Source: JAHDFB01 sp965658745 (lineage in GTDB: Bacteria; Bacteroidota; Bacteroidia; Chitinophagales; Saprospiraceae). Taken from it: a stretch of 64,000 nt of DNA. The position numbers were made by a program, and so were the translations under genes. Each line of letters opens with the position of its first letter. The stretch's first letter is position 1. Positions 16,624 to 26,117 of the stretch are shown here, piece after piece. Location: contig CBFHTK010000013.1 in the NCBI GenBank assembly GCA_965658745.1, positions 1 through 64,000 of the forward strand. The letters are read 5' to 3'. Under the pieces are notes generated by a model, which saw nothing but the letters and a program-made list of their open reading frames with translations, had not been told where the DNA came from and searched no databases.

Positions 16624-18300
16624 ATGAAGAAATTAGGAATTATCACAATAGCACTTTTTGCCTTGATTGGCTGTAGCACATCGGAAAAAGCAACAACTAC
16701 AGAAGCAACTTCTAATGTGATAGAGCGATACGATTGGACTTCCGATGCTACATCAGAAATAGATAAAAACATTCAAAAATATACACCATTTAAACTGGAA
16801 GCTGATCTATCTGGACTTAGTGAAAATCATAAAAAAATGATTCCTATTCTAATTGAAGCTGCAGATATCATGAATGAGCTATTTTGGTATGAGGCTTATG
16901 GAAGTAAAGACGAATTGATGTCCTCAATTCCCGACGAAAAAACAAAAATATTTGCTGAGATCAATTATGGCCCATGGGATCGATTGGACGGCAATAGAGC
17001 TTTCGTCTCAGGAGTTGCTCCAAAAGCCGCTGGATCTAACTTCTACCCAAAAGATATGACCAAGGAGGAATTTGAAAACAGTCAGCTTGATGATAAAGCT
17101 AGCTTGTATACTTTCATCAGAAGAGATGAAAATGGTGCCCTAATTTCAATACCATACCACGAGCAATTTTCTGAACAAGTTGAAAGAGTTTCAGAGCTAC
17201 TTGAAGAAGCTGCTAGTCTCGCAGATGATGAGGGTCTTCGCACATATCTGAAACTGCGGTCTCAAGCAATCTTAACGGACGACTACCAACCAAGTGATTT
17301 CGCATGGCTAGATATGAAAACAAATCCGATTGACGTCGTAATTGGACCTATTGAAACTTATGAAGATCAACTATTTGGCTATAAAGCAGCTCACGAAGCG
17401 TATGTCCTAATCAAAGATATGGCTTGGAGTAAACGTCTTGAAAAGTACGCTGCATTCCTTCCAGATCTACAAACTGGGCTTCCCGTAGCTGACAAATACA
17501 AGCAGGAGAAGCCAGGTAGGGATACGGAGCTAAATGCCTATGATGTAGTATATTATTCTGGAGATTGCAATGCTGGTAGCAAAACGATCGCGATCAACTT
17601 ACCAAATGATGAGGAAGTTCAACTCAAAAAAGGAACGCGAAGACTTCAACTCAAAAATGCTATGAAGGCTAAGTTTGAGAAAATCTTACTGCCTATCTCG
17701 GAAGAGCTGATTGACCCAGAACAACGTAAGCACATAACATTTGACGCTTTTTTCTCGAATACAATGTTTCATGAAGTAGCTCATGGACTAGGAATCAAAA
17801 ATACGATTAATGGACAAGGGACTGTACGAAAAGCTCTGAAAGAGCATGCTTCAGCGTTAGAAGAAGGAAAAGCGGACATGCTTGGTTTGTATATGATTAA
17901 TCAACTTCATAAAAGAGGAGAGATCGAAGGCGACCTTAATGATTACATTGTAACGTTTATGGCCGGCATTTTTCGATCTGTTAGATTTGGAGCATCTTCT
18001 GCACATGGCAAAGCGAATATGATTCGATTCAACTTTTTTGATGAAATGGACGCCTTTAGCAGAAATGAAGAAACAGGGACATATAAAGTGAATTTTGATA
18101 ATTTCCAGAAAGCTATGGACGCTCTATCTGAAAAAATACTGACTCTTCAAGGCGACGGTGACTACGCTGGTGTAGCGGAACTAGTAAATGACAAAGGTGT
18201 AATCAAAGATCAACTTTCAAGCGATCTTGACCGACTAACCCAGAAAGGTATTCCTGTAGATGTCGTTTTTGAACAAGGGATAGAGGTACTAGGATTATGA
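16624..18300 (+). CDS. Lipoprotein metallopeptidase related to dipeptidyl peptidase III (M49-like)
   Basis: A lipobox LIGC at residues 13-16 marks an envelope lipoprotein. The zinc site is HEVAH (383-387) with a second-helix EEGKAD (413-418). The latter is very like the EECRAE of M49 peptidases, which release dipeptides from peptide N-termini; M49 proper has HEXXGH, one residue longer than here. The 558 residues fit the bacterial 'DPP3 family' proteins of Bacteroidota. ATG start gives a clean signal peptide. It stands alone; a 7-bp hairpin follows at 18307-18325. Confidence 0.8.
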   Translation: MKKLGIITIALFALIGCSTSEKATTTEATSNVIERYDWTSDATSEIDKNIQKYTPFKLEADLSGLSENHKKMIPILIEAADIMNELFWYEAYGSKDELMSSIPDEKTKIFAEINYGPWDRLDGNRAFVSGVAPKAAGSNFYPKDMTKEEFENSQLDDKASLYTFIRRDENGALISIPYHEQFSEQVERVSELLEEAASLADDEGLRTYLKLRSQAILTDDYQPSDFAWLDMKTNPIDVVIGPIETYEDQLFGYKAAHEAYVLIKDMAWSKRLEKYAAFLPDLQTGLPVADKYKQEKPGRDTELNAYDVVYYSGDCNAGSKTIAINLPNDEEVQLKKGTRRLQLKNAMKAKFEKILLPISEELIDPEQRKHITFDAFFSNTMFHEVAHGLGIKNTINGQGTVRKALKEHASALEEGKADMLGLYMINQLHKRGEIEGDLNDYIVTFMAGIFRSVRFGASSAHGKANMIRFNFFDEMDAFSRNEETGTYKVNFDNFQKAMDALSEKILTLQGDGDYAGVAELVNDKGVIKDQLSSDLDRLTQKGIPVDVVFEQGIEVLGL

Positions 18301-18306
18301 TCGTCA

Positions 18307-18325
18307 CAAGCTAGATTATAGCTTG
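18307..18325 (+). terminator. Hairpin after the peptidase gene, weak terminator candidate
   Basis: CAAGCTA-GATTA-TAGCTTG, a perfect 7-bp stem with a 5-nt loop starting 6 bases past the stop codon. No T run follows, so intrinsic termination is uncertain; it may protect the mRNA 3' end. Confidence 0.4.
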
Positions 18326-18504
18326 ATAAACTATATTACTAAATATAATGTAAAAAGTATTATTTTGCTCATGTAAAAGTGCGTACGAACCAAGCTGAAA
18401 GTGCTATTCTATGAAATTTTGGATTACAGAGGGCTTTCGCCCAAATTTCTCGGCGATTCGACCTAGTACATTCTCTTAAAAATCTGACCTAAAGAAATTT
18501 AAAA

Positions 18505-21500
18505 TCACCTTACGACTGTCAATGGAAAAAATTCAGTGCTAGCTCTGCCGGTTTCTAAATTCTCATACTGAATAACAACTGAATATACTCCTGCTTGCAC
18601 CCTTTGACCTAGATGTATTCCATCCCAACTACCCTCGATATTATCAGAGCTATAAAGTTGCGTTCCCCATCTATCATAAATTCTCATCGAAAAATTAGTA
18701 ATTCCAATTCCATATACTGCAAATAGATCATTGATACCGTCGCCATCAGGCGTAAAGATATTTGGCACGTAAACTTTAACAACGTTTTCGACACAAATCT
18801 CACGGACTAGGGTATCAGTGCAACCTAGTTCGTTTGCGACCACTTGAGTGATAGCAAAGGTCCCAATATTATTATACTCATAAACTAGATCATCAGTCAA
18901 AATATCTACTTGGTCCTCGTTAATACCGAAATTCATGTAGCCTTCTGTAAATCCAAAGGCAAGATCTACCACGCTGATTTCATTGTTTATCAAATCAATG
19001 CATTCTTGATTTGGGGTGTAGTTAAAACCTGCTCCAAGTGGACCCGCTCCAGGGACTTCCAATGTATAGTTTTGTTGACAACCAGTTTCTTGATTTATAA
19101 TATTGACGAAATAGCTGCCAGGTAGTTCTTCTAGGACATTTCCATTTGGGCTAAGCTCTCCATCCCATGTGATCTCGTACTCGCTAGGATCATCTAAGTT
19201 AAGATCAATAAATGAACTATCACCATAGCACACTTCAGGTCCATAGGACACGGGAACATCAAAAGTATCAATTACGTGAATTCCAAGGGAAATATTAACA
19301 TCATCAGAGCAACCGTCAGAAAGAGTGACATTATAAGTCGTGCTCTGAGCAGGGGATATAAAGTGACTTTTACCAAAACCCAGACCTGGACTCCAAATCG
19401 CAACGATGTCATCAGCTCCTCCTTGAGTATCAACAAAAATTGAAGTGGATTCATTAGGACACAGCGTATCTCTTAATGCATAGGCATCTCCCGAAATAGC
19501 ATCAGATACAGCTATGAAGACACTTTCCCGATCTTCACATTCTCCGAAACCGACAATATATTCCAATTCGTGATTACCAAATCCTAACTCAGAGGGATTT
19601 ATCTGTGGCGCTGAAACATTTCCATCAATCATAAAAGTCCCAGTTGTTGGTGATAAGTCAACAATGTAGTTGGTATCTTGGAAGCAATAACTATCCTCAA
19701 TATTGTCAATTACAGCTTCCGCAAAAGCCACTAATTCAATCGATACGGGATTCACACATCCAAGATCAGTTATAAAATAGACTTCATTATTTCCAACTGT
19801 GAGTTCGGCTGGATTGATCAATCCAGTTTCTGGGATCAAAACCCCCTGCCCTTCCCAATAACCGCTGTTACCCTGATTGTCTAAATTCTGTAAACTTCCG
19901 ATTTCACAAAACACATAATCATCAAGTGCAAGGGCTTTTTCAATGTTAATCACAACTGAATCTATACAACCAAGTGTTTCAAAATAGATATGAGTCACCG
20001 TTCCCGTAACGAGCGAGGGATCAAAAAACAAATCTCCTGCATTCTGAACTACTCCCTCTCCAGAAAACAAACCATCTTTGGGATTGGATGTCACAACATC
20101 TCTCAAAGGAATTAATCCTGTGTTGTAGCAATATATATCTGGTCCATTTAAGTCCAAGTATACATCATAAATAGTCAATTTAAAATCATCTTGACAACCG
20201 CCTTGCCGCAATCTAACATCATATTTTCCAGGCCCCAACGTACTTACGTCATAAGTGCTATCCAACGGACTATATACCCCAGGACCTATCCATTCACCAG
20301 CTTTATTTAATTGTATAACATCTGTTTCCAAGCAAATAGTCTGATCGGGTCCTGCCCAAATCCCCTGCACGTAAATCTCCAGACTATCAATGCACCCTTC
20401 TACTTCATAGTAATAAGTATTCCATGCATTGATGTTGGCTTTCCATGCTCTTAAGCGGCCTAAATACCAATTTCCAATGCCTGGACCTGACCAAGTACCC
20501 CCGAGAGAATTGACGTAGTTTGACAGATCAACCCGTTGGTTACTGCATATCGTATCTATCTCTATAAATTCGATAGAATCAATCACAAAGACTCTTTTGA
20601 AATCCTCACATCCTTCATTATTTATAAATGATACTTCGAATGTGTCTGCAACAGTAGTGGTAAAAATACCATCAGTTGTAGTGTTGGGTCCTTGCCAACT
20701 TCCATCATTAGTATTATTACCAGTTAACTGCAACTGATCTTGTCCTATACAAACTGATTGATCTAACCCAGCATCAATTGGTATCACAAAAACTGTATCA
20801 TAGGTAACACAACCATTGGGATCCGTATAAGTAATAAAGTCTTGCTGTAAACCCGTAGATCCACTCCATCTCCAAAATCTATATCGACGATCTGCGTCAT
20901 TATTCATTATATCAGAAGTCCATAAGCCTCCTGGTATGTCAACATTGTATGTATGTTCTCCATAAGTCGAACAAAATGTATCAGACATGAAAGGATTCAA
21001 GATTTTAGGTTCTGGTAGAGAGCTATATAAGTATTGGTCACTATCTGTAGTGCCAGTATTGACATTTTCAACGCTAACTGTAACTAAAATCATTGTGTCA
21101 CTGCATATTTCAACCACCTCTGAATCTATAAACGTATGAGACCAACTAATTTCATAGGGTCCAATATCAGAACTATAAATCTCAACTTCTAGCTCACCAC
21201 AATCCCCTAGGCAAGCTTGTTCAACTACTACAATTTCAACATCAAAAGGACAATCAGATAACTGAAAACTTAGAAGAGATTCTAAATACAAGGTGTCATT
21301 ACATGAATTGACTAAATATCCATCAAAAATAATCTGGTAGTTTCCAGCTATACTCAAACTATCGTCAAACACTAAAGTGAACATAGAAGCCGTCGAATCT
21401 ACATCACAGTCCAAGGCTATCGCGTTTGAAATTCCTGCTCCATCTGGACCTAGCAATTGAAAATTTTCTGGACTGATAATTTCACAAGGAATTCTAGGAT

Positions 21501-21996
21501 CAATAGTGACATCGAGGGATCCTAGAGGACAGTCCAATGGTGAATCAATTGTTAAATCAGGGTCGGCAAACTCATCGACTTCTACCATCCATTCCAAAAA
21601 CCATCCTTTAGCAAGAATATTATCGTCAGATACAAAGTGAAAAGTCATGCAGCCCGAAGTAGCAACAAGAGTTGGTGGGTTTGTCAATACTCCCGATAAT
21701 TCAGCAATAAGAGGTGAATTAATATCAGGACCGTCATAAACTGCTAAAACGTCATATGTGTCTTCTGTAGCAAAAAACTCAAAGATTGCTGTAATAGCGG
21801 ATGCTCCTTCAACACAGATCGTGAAAGTAAAGTCTTCATTATGATCATATTGATCTTCTCCAGGACCCTCGTCACTATCTGAGAGGGTTCCTTCACAGTC
21901 GGTTACTATTGCATTTTGCATCATATATTGAGCGTACAAATTGCTTTGGACACCAATAAATAAAAAGGCTGTAATAAGATAACTTACTAATCTCAT
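18505..21996 (-). CDS. Secreted CUB-domain protein with T9SS type B (gliding-motility-associated) C-terminal domain
   Basis: 1163 residues with a signal peptide. A CUB-like domain occupies about residues 30-150 (CEGTLSDSDEGPGED, YDVLAVYDGPD, GCMTFHFVSDD). A long run of Cys-paired beta-sandwich repeats with recurring GxWxGPG and 'GCxDS' patterns follows. The last 80 residues are the type B sorting domain: VPNIFTPDGDGINDLF, YDRWGTQLY, WDGxxxGxxxxxGVY. The type IX system would export and retain or release it at the surface. It is the last gene of the six-gene operon from 26117, one base after the preceding lipoprotein gene. An adhesin role is plausible but inferred. Confidence 0.88.
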   Translation of the reverse strand: MRLVSYLITAFLFIGVQSNLYAQYMMQNAIVTDCEGTLSDSDEGPGEDQYDHNEDFTFTICVEGASAITAIFEFFATEDTYDVLAVYDGPDINSPLIAELSGVLTNPPTLVATSGCMTFHFVSDDNILAKGWFLEWMVEVDEFADPDLTIDSPLDCPLGSLDVTIDPRIPCEIISPENFQLLGPDGAGISNAIALDCDVDSTASMFTLVFDDSLSIAGNYQIIFDGYLVNSCNDTLYLESLLSFQLSDCPFDVEIVVVEQACLGDCGELEVEIYSSDIGPYEISWSHTFIDSEVVEICSDTMILVTVSVENVNTGTTDSDQYLYSSLPEPKILNPFMSDTFCSTYGEHTYNVDIPGGLWTSDIMNNDADRRYRFWRWSGSTGLQQDFITYTDPNGCVTYDTVFVIPIDAGLDQSVCIGQDQLQLTGNNTNDGSWQGPNTTTDGIFTTTVADTFEVSFINNEGCEDFKRVFVIDSIEFIEIDTICSNQRVDLSNYVNSLGGTWSGPGIGNWYLGRLRAWKANINAWNTYYYEVEGCIDSLEIYVQGIWAGPDQTICLETDVIQLNKAGEWIGPGVYSPLDSTYDVSTLGPGKYDVRLRQGGCQDDFKLTIYDVYLDLNGPDIYCYNTGLIPLRDVVTSNPKDGLFSGEGVVQNAGDLFFDPSLVTGTVTHIYFETLGCIDSVVINIEKALALDDYVFCEIGSLQNLDNQGNSGYWEGQGVLIPETGLINPAELTVGNNEVYFITDLGCVNPVSIELVAFAEAVIDNIEDSYCFQDTNYIVDLSPTTGTFMIDGNVSAPQINPSELGFGNHELEYIVGFGECEDRESVFIAVSDAISGDAYALRDTLCPNESTSIFVDTQGGADDIVAIWSPGLGFGKSHFISPAQSTTYNVTLSDGCSDDVNISLGIHVIDTFDVPVSYGPEVCYGDSSFIDLNLDDPSEYEITWDGELSPNGNVLEELPGSYFVNIINQETGCQQNYTLEVPGAGPLGAGFNYTPNQECIDLINNEISVVDLAFGFTEGYMNFGINEDQVDILTDDLVYEYNNIGTFAITQVVANELGCTDTLVREICVENVVKVYVPNIFTPDGDGINDLFAVYGIGITNFSMRIYDRWGTQLYSSDNIEGSWDGIHLGQRVQAGVYSVVIQYENLETGRASTEFFPLTVVR

Positions 21997-21997
21997 A

Positions 21998-22462
21998 TCA
22001 CTTCTTAATGATTATCTCTTCAGTTACTAACAGGTTGCTTTCGTTCATTCTTCGGTCAACCATTCTAATTTCAAATCTGGTTGTTTCGTAATTTCCGTTT
22101 CCAAAAAGAAATAAGCTTGGAAACTCGATATTAAGGTTACCTGTAATAGGCACATTCACTCCTGGAGGAGCAATTGGTCCTAAGTAGAACTCGTCAAACT
22201 CTTCTAATCTTATATCTCTTACAAACAAGGCATATTGATCAGTCTCCTCGAAACCTAGGTCTCCATCCCCATCTTCATATGCGATAATGATTATCAATTC
22301 GTCTTCAAATTCTTTTATTGTATCGCTTGACATTGATAATAATTCTATGCTAGGTGTAACTGATATCTCATCAACTTGGTCTTTTATACATGACGAAGTT
22401 GCAAACGAGAAACTAATTAACCCTATGAAAAGACATATATTCTTTAATAAAGTATAATCCAT
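21998..22462 (-). CDS. Small hypothetical lipoprotein
   Basis: 154 residues from the ATG at 22462 (MDYTLLKNICLFIG). A lipobox ending in SSC followed by IKDQ marks export and lipidation. The mature part has an acidic DGDGDLGFEE segment, possibly Ca2+-binding, and an edge-strand-rich fold. The start overlaps the end of the preceding gene by 50 bases, a strong sign of one operon. I do not recognise the family; a structural or accessory role beside the CUB protein and the cytochrome-like protein is inferred. Confidence 0.6.
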   Translation of the reverse strand: MDYTLLKNICLFIGLISFSFATSSCIKDQVDEISVTPSIELLSMSSDTIKEFEDELIIIIAYEDGDGDLGFEETDQYALFVRDIRLEEFDEFYLGPIAPPGVNVPITGNLNIEFPSLFLFGNGNYETTRFEIRMVDRRMNESNLLVTEEIIIKK

Positions 22463-23366
22463 TGTTTGCTGGTATTTCTGTAATTGGTTGCGTTCCATCT
22501 TGCACTCGGGCTCTCATATAATAGGAATCCTCCAATAATTGAAGGCCATTTAAATCTATTTCAGCTCGATGCGTAAACTGAGTTAATGTTCCATATAGTC
22601 CAAACTGGTATATAGGATTCAACATGACCTCCATTTCAACGCTGATAACTTCTTGAAATTCACCATCAATTTCATTTCCAAATGCTAACTCATTGTTGGT
22701 AAAAGACTCTGGATTATTCAAAGTATCAAAGCTCAGATATAGCTCCATGACCTCCACTGAATCTGGGATTCTTATAGAACCATAACCATCTTGCCTTCCT
22801 AATACTTCTCCATCAAACATTGCTACCGCACCTACAAGACTTGGTTTAACAACATCAGGTTCCGGAGAATTACCTGCTAAATCTAAAGCGCCATTTTCGA
22901 TCCAATTTCGAACGTTTTCCATGTACTCCTCCTCTTTTTCCAACCAATCTCCGTCCGGTTCAATTTCGATCGGCATTGGTGGCTGAATTGTTCCGCTCAT
23001 CCTGTTCAGAATTGCAGAAGTATTGGGACTTCCAGGATCCACTCTATAGGTAAGACTACCATCGTTTTTAATTGGAACTCGATAGACCATTGAGTGATAA
23101 GAACTTTCTATTGTTCTGAAGTCAGGTTCGAATGTACCATCATGACACCCTACATTAGCACACGTAGGCTTGAATATATTCTGATATAAACCCGCAATCG
23201 AATTTGGATCAATGTCTTTTATTTCAAAATTTACCGTATCCTGATTCTTAACATTATTCTCAAATGGATTCGCTTCAATAATTGCAGACCTTTCACATGA
23301 TTGATTTAAGAAAACCAAAATGCTAAAAACACCAATAAATGGAATAAACTTCAAATATTTTATCAT
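22413..23366 (-). CDS. Lipoprotein with cytochrome c-like CX4CH haem motif
   Basis: Lipobox near NQSC (Cys24). The region PTCANVGCHDGTFEP carries Cys69 and Cys74-His75, a CX4CH variant of the haem attachment site, followed by RVDPGSPNTSAILNRMSG and PPMP, which are typical of the periplasmic cytochrome domains found beside DUF1549/DUF1501 proteins (PSCyt1-like). A C-terminal beta-rich half of 150 residues is unassigned. It overlaps the DUF1501-like gene by ATGA (4 bases). Haem loading is inferred; the CX4CH spacing needs checking. Confidence 0.6.
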   Translation of the reverse strand: MIKYLKFIPFIGVFSILVFLNQSCERSAIIEANPFENNVKNQDTVNFEIKDIDPNSIAGLYQNIFKPTCANVGCHDGTFEPDFRTIESSYHSMVYRVPIKNDGSLTYRVDPGSPNTSAILNRMSGTIQPPMPIEIEPDGDWLEKEEEYMENVRNWIENGALDLAGNSPEPDVVKPSLVGAVAMFDGEVLGRQDGYGSIRIPDSVEVMELYLSFDTLNNPESFTNNELAFGNEIDGEFQEVISVEMEVMLNPIYQFGLYGTLTQFTHRAEIDLNGLQLLEDSYYMRARVQDGTQPITEIPANNGLYFIKEYMSFHRVN

Positions 23367-24712
23367 AATCTATCAAATAAAGACCTAGCATTAGGGTCAA
23401 TTAATCCCTTGTCATATACAGTCTGTTTAATACCAAAAATATCAGCTATAGTAGGAACAACATCAGCGGCATCTCCCACAGGATTGCCTTCTCCACCTAC
23501 TCTTAATCCTGCATCGATTCCTGCGCCTACCATAAGCGTAAAGATTCTTCTAGAATTTCCACCTGAATGGTCATAAGCATACCAGTCATTATCGTCTTGA
23601 ATAGAGTTAGGTTCCAAATCTCTACCGTGTTCAGGCATAACGATCATTGCAGTATTTCCTGCCATCCCAGGAATTTTCTGAATTTCCCTCCATAGGAATC
23701 CAATTCCGTGATCTGCTCGGTGCATATTCTTTAAATATCCTGTGAAGTTTCCATGGCAAACATCAACATTTGATAAATCTACCACTGTTACTTTTGGCTT
23801 GAACCAATGTAATAGTTCAAGCGTGTAACCTATTACTTTTAGATCTTGGTTATCATTTACAGGAGGCAGAAAAATGTTACCATTTTTAGCAAAGATGCTT
23901 TTTACAAAACTCTTTATACTATTGTCTTCGCTATTTGTATTGTAGAGGTGCGGAATTTCAAATCCTTCTTTACTAAAGCTTTGATTCAAAAAATTTCTAA
24001 TCTCTAAAGCCTTATTCCATTCGTCAGTCTCATGGTAATTCTTAAAATTCATAAAGTGGTTTTGGCCAGGAGAACCAAATGTCACAGTAGGAGCTATAAA
24101 GTTACCGGCGTATCTACGGCCATAGTCGGGATGCAAGGAGTGATTCAAAAGAGGTCGTGAGCCAGATGTACCCAAGCCCACGTACCATGTGTCAGTCGCT
24201 TTAAATCCAGCATGCTTTCTTAGGTACTCAAAAATAGTTGGAGCCGCAGGTCTTTTTTGAAGACCTCCAACATCCACTGAAGTATAGTTTCCAGATACTC
24301 CAGTTAGTAATCCCCCAAAATGACCAGTCCCCCCCTTAGCGTACCTCACTTCTGGAAAAAGAGTTCCTTGCGATTCAAGAGAATTTTGCAACAGAGCATC
24401 TATTGGAATATGTCCAACTAGGTCATTTTCAGTGTCATCTTGTCCGTAGGCAATCTTCGTTTCAGGTGGTGCACCATTTAACATATTATAGAGAATATTT
24501 CCTTCCACATTCTCATTTTGACTTCCTGCTAAGTACCGCATCAAAACCGACTCCTGTTGTCGGACTCCTCCTGCAAAAAGTACAAATACAACATGATCTG
24601 CCATTGGAGCAGCCATAGATGAATTTATAATTCCACTTGGAAGGATATATGGAAACAGACTACTTGACAATGCTGCTCCAGCTGTGTTCTTTATAAATTG
24701 TCTTCTTTTCAT
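23363..24712 (-). CDS. DUF1501-like exported protein (alkaline phosphatase-superfamily fold)
   Basis: Starts MKRRQFIKNTAGAALSSSLFP, a Tat-like RR signal common to DUF1501 proteins. The 449-residue body contains VVFVLFAGGVRQQE, HFGGLLTGVSG, DVCHGNFTGYLKN, DHGIGFLWREIQ and MVMPEHGRDLEPN...DHSGGNSRR, which have the metal-site look of the alkaline phosphatase/sulfatase superfamily. In Planctomycetes such genes pair with DUF1549 genes, as here. Substrate unknown. It is translationally coupled to the cytochrome-like gene. Confidence 0.65.
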   Translation of the reverse strand: MKRRQFIKNTAGAALSSSLFPYILPSGIINSSMAAPMADHVVFVLFAGGVRQQESVLMRYLAGSQNENVEGNILYNMLNGAPPETKIAYGQDDTENDLVGHIPIDALLQNSLESQGTLFPEVRYAKGGTGHFGGLLTGVSGNYTSVDVGGLQKRPAAPTIFEYLRKHAGFKATDTWYVGLGTSGSRPLLNHSLHPDYGRRYAGNFIAPTVTFGSPGQNHFMNFKNYHETDEWNKALEIRNFLNQSFSKEGFEIPHLYNTNSEDNSIKSFVKSIFAKNGNIFLPPVNDNQDLKVIGYTLELLHWFKPKVTVVDLSNVDVCHGNFTGYLKNMHRADHGIGFLWREIQKIPGMAGNTAMIVMPEHGRDLEPNSIQDDNDWYAYDHSGGNSRRIFTLMVGAGIDAGLRVGGEGNPVGDAADVVPTIADIFGIKQTVYDKGLIDPNARSLFDRL

Positions 24713-24718
24713 AGGAGA

Positions 24719-25213
24719 TTAATAATAATAATGTTCATTTGAGGTAGCAAAGGCTAGATAAACAATATCGGGTGTTAAAGAAGGATTGCTGGTAATATAG
24801 TTCAACATCCAAGCTAACTCAGCTTCTGTCGGCTGTCTTGTAAGAAATCGCTTATAAGTATCATAAATAAATGTCTCGGGATCTGCGTACATTTCTTCCT
24901 TTGTAGGTAGATCTGGGCTTTGATTCAAGTATTTGCTAACGATAATATCATAAGATATCTGTTTATCACCAATAGAACGGATTGCATCTAAAGCCTCTAG
25001 CAACTTGTTCGGTCCAATTGGTACTTGAAAGAAATTTGTGTATAAGATAGACACATATTGAGCATCTGTCTTAGCCTTGTTCTTTTGTGCATTCACAGGA
25101 AGAACTTCAACAGAATTTATTTCATATACTTCATATATGTCTTCTTGACAAGCCGTAAAACTAAGTACGACTATGAACAAGATTAGTAACCTAGTAAAAA
25201 TTTGCATATTCAT
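24719..25213 (-). CDS. Small lipoprotein with RxPTxxE motif
   Basis: 164 residues with a signal peptide and lipobox FTAC. The C-terminal half contains YKRFLTRQPTEAELAWML, the same R-x-P-T-x-x-E helix pattern seen in the gene just upstream and in DUF1549/DUF1553 proteins. It ends in HYYY. It overlaps the upstream gene by about 20 bases and ends six bases before the DUF1501-like gene, so it is part of the operon. Function unknown; perhaps a binding partner of the larger RxPT protein. Confidence 0.5.
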   Translation of the reverse strand: MNMQIFTRLLILFIVVLSFTACQEDIYEVYEINSVEVLPVNAQKNKAKTDAQYVSILYTNFFQVPIGPNKLLEALDAIRSIGDKQISYDIIVSKYLNQSPDLPTKEEMYADPETFIYDTYKRFLTRQPTEAELAWMLNYITSNPSLTPDIVYLAFATSNEHYYY

Positions 25214-26117
25214 CAGTCACAACGATTTTAGCAATTATTTGATTTATGTCCTCATGTAATTTATACTCTTCTAAAAGTGTAGCAATTTCACTTGCACTGC
25301 CAGGTCTCTGCAGAAAAACTTGGAATGCCCACCTAATCATCCCTTCCTTCATGGCGGTTGAATTGATCATGATTCTAATGTAGTCTTCCTTACTATTGCC
25401 TGTTTCTCCTAAAAGTTCGCTTGGTTTTCCAGATTCAACCATTTCAAAAGCTTGGACGTACTCTTGTTCTGTAGGTATCCTAAATAATAACTGATCAAAA
25501 CTTGCTCGAACGAAGTTAAACGTGTTCATGTTAAGTACGTCGTATATTGAGTTGTCAATCATGAATCCAAACATTTCATGATAATCTATTTTATAGTTCT
25601 GAAGTCTTTTTACTGAACCAACCACTAATTCAAGCCTACGTATTTCATTTAACTTTCCATAATAGGACTCCCAGTTCTGATCTATAGAATCTTGATAAAG
25701 TCCCATTTTAATTGTATTGATAGCTTGATTGAACTCTGCATCTGGAATACCGTCAAGACATCTGATTTTGCCAAGTAAATAAAGGTTATTGCAATAGGCT
25801 TCATGGTAGGAACCTTCATTAATGCTAAAAGTCGTATCAGTCATTAATCTAAAAATTAAATTAAGCCTAACCTCTTCACTTAAATCATTCTCATTCATAG
25901 TATCGACTTCAATCGATTGCTCGATATCAGTAGGTTCTCTACCGATAATGTCAATAAATAACCGGTTGACATAGTTTTCGATCTTAATCTTCGAAATCCC
26001 CGTTGTCGAATAAGAATCATTGTCAGTTATTACTTCCTCAAGTTTGGATTCACACGACACGTGCAATCCTGCAATCAAGAAAACGAGAAATATTCTATAC
26101 GTCCTAAATTTAATCAT
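25191..26117 (-). CDS. DUF1549-like lipoprotein, first gene of envelope operon
   Basis: Lipobox HVSC. The N-terminal mature part KIENYVNRLFIDIIGREPTD matches the DUF1549 pattern ('...RLxLDLxGxxPT...'). Two more variants occur later: LLFRIPTEQEYVQAF and VFLQRPGSASEIATLL. The protein is all-helical by composition, 308 residues, far shorter than planctomycetal DUF1549/DUF1553 proteins. It leads the six-gene operon that ends at 18505. Assignment rests on motif likeness only; the role (envelope, perhaps polymer handling) is unknown. Confidence 0.48.
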   Translation of the reverse strand: MIKFRTYRIFLVFLIAGLHVSCESKLEEVITDNDSYSTTGISKIKIENYVNRLFIDIIGREPTDIEQSIEVDTMNENDLSEEVRLNLIFRLMTDTTFSINEGSYHEAYCNNLYLLGKIRCLDGIPDAEFNQAINTIKMGLYQDSIDQNWESYYGKLNEIRRLELVVGSVKRLQNYKIDYHEMFGFMIDNSIYDVLNMNTFNFVRASFDQLLFRIPTEQEYVQAFEMVESGKPSELLGETGNSKEDYIRIMINSTAMKEGMIRWAFQVFLQRPGSASEIATLLEEYKLHEDINQIIAKIVVTDEYANFY

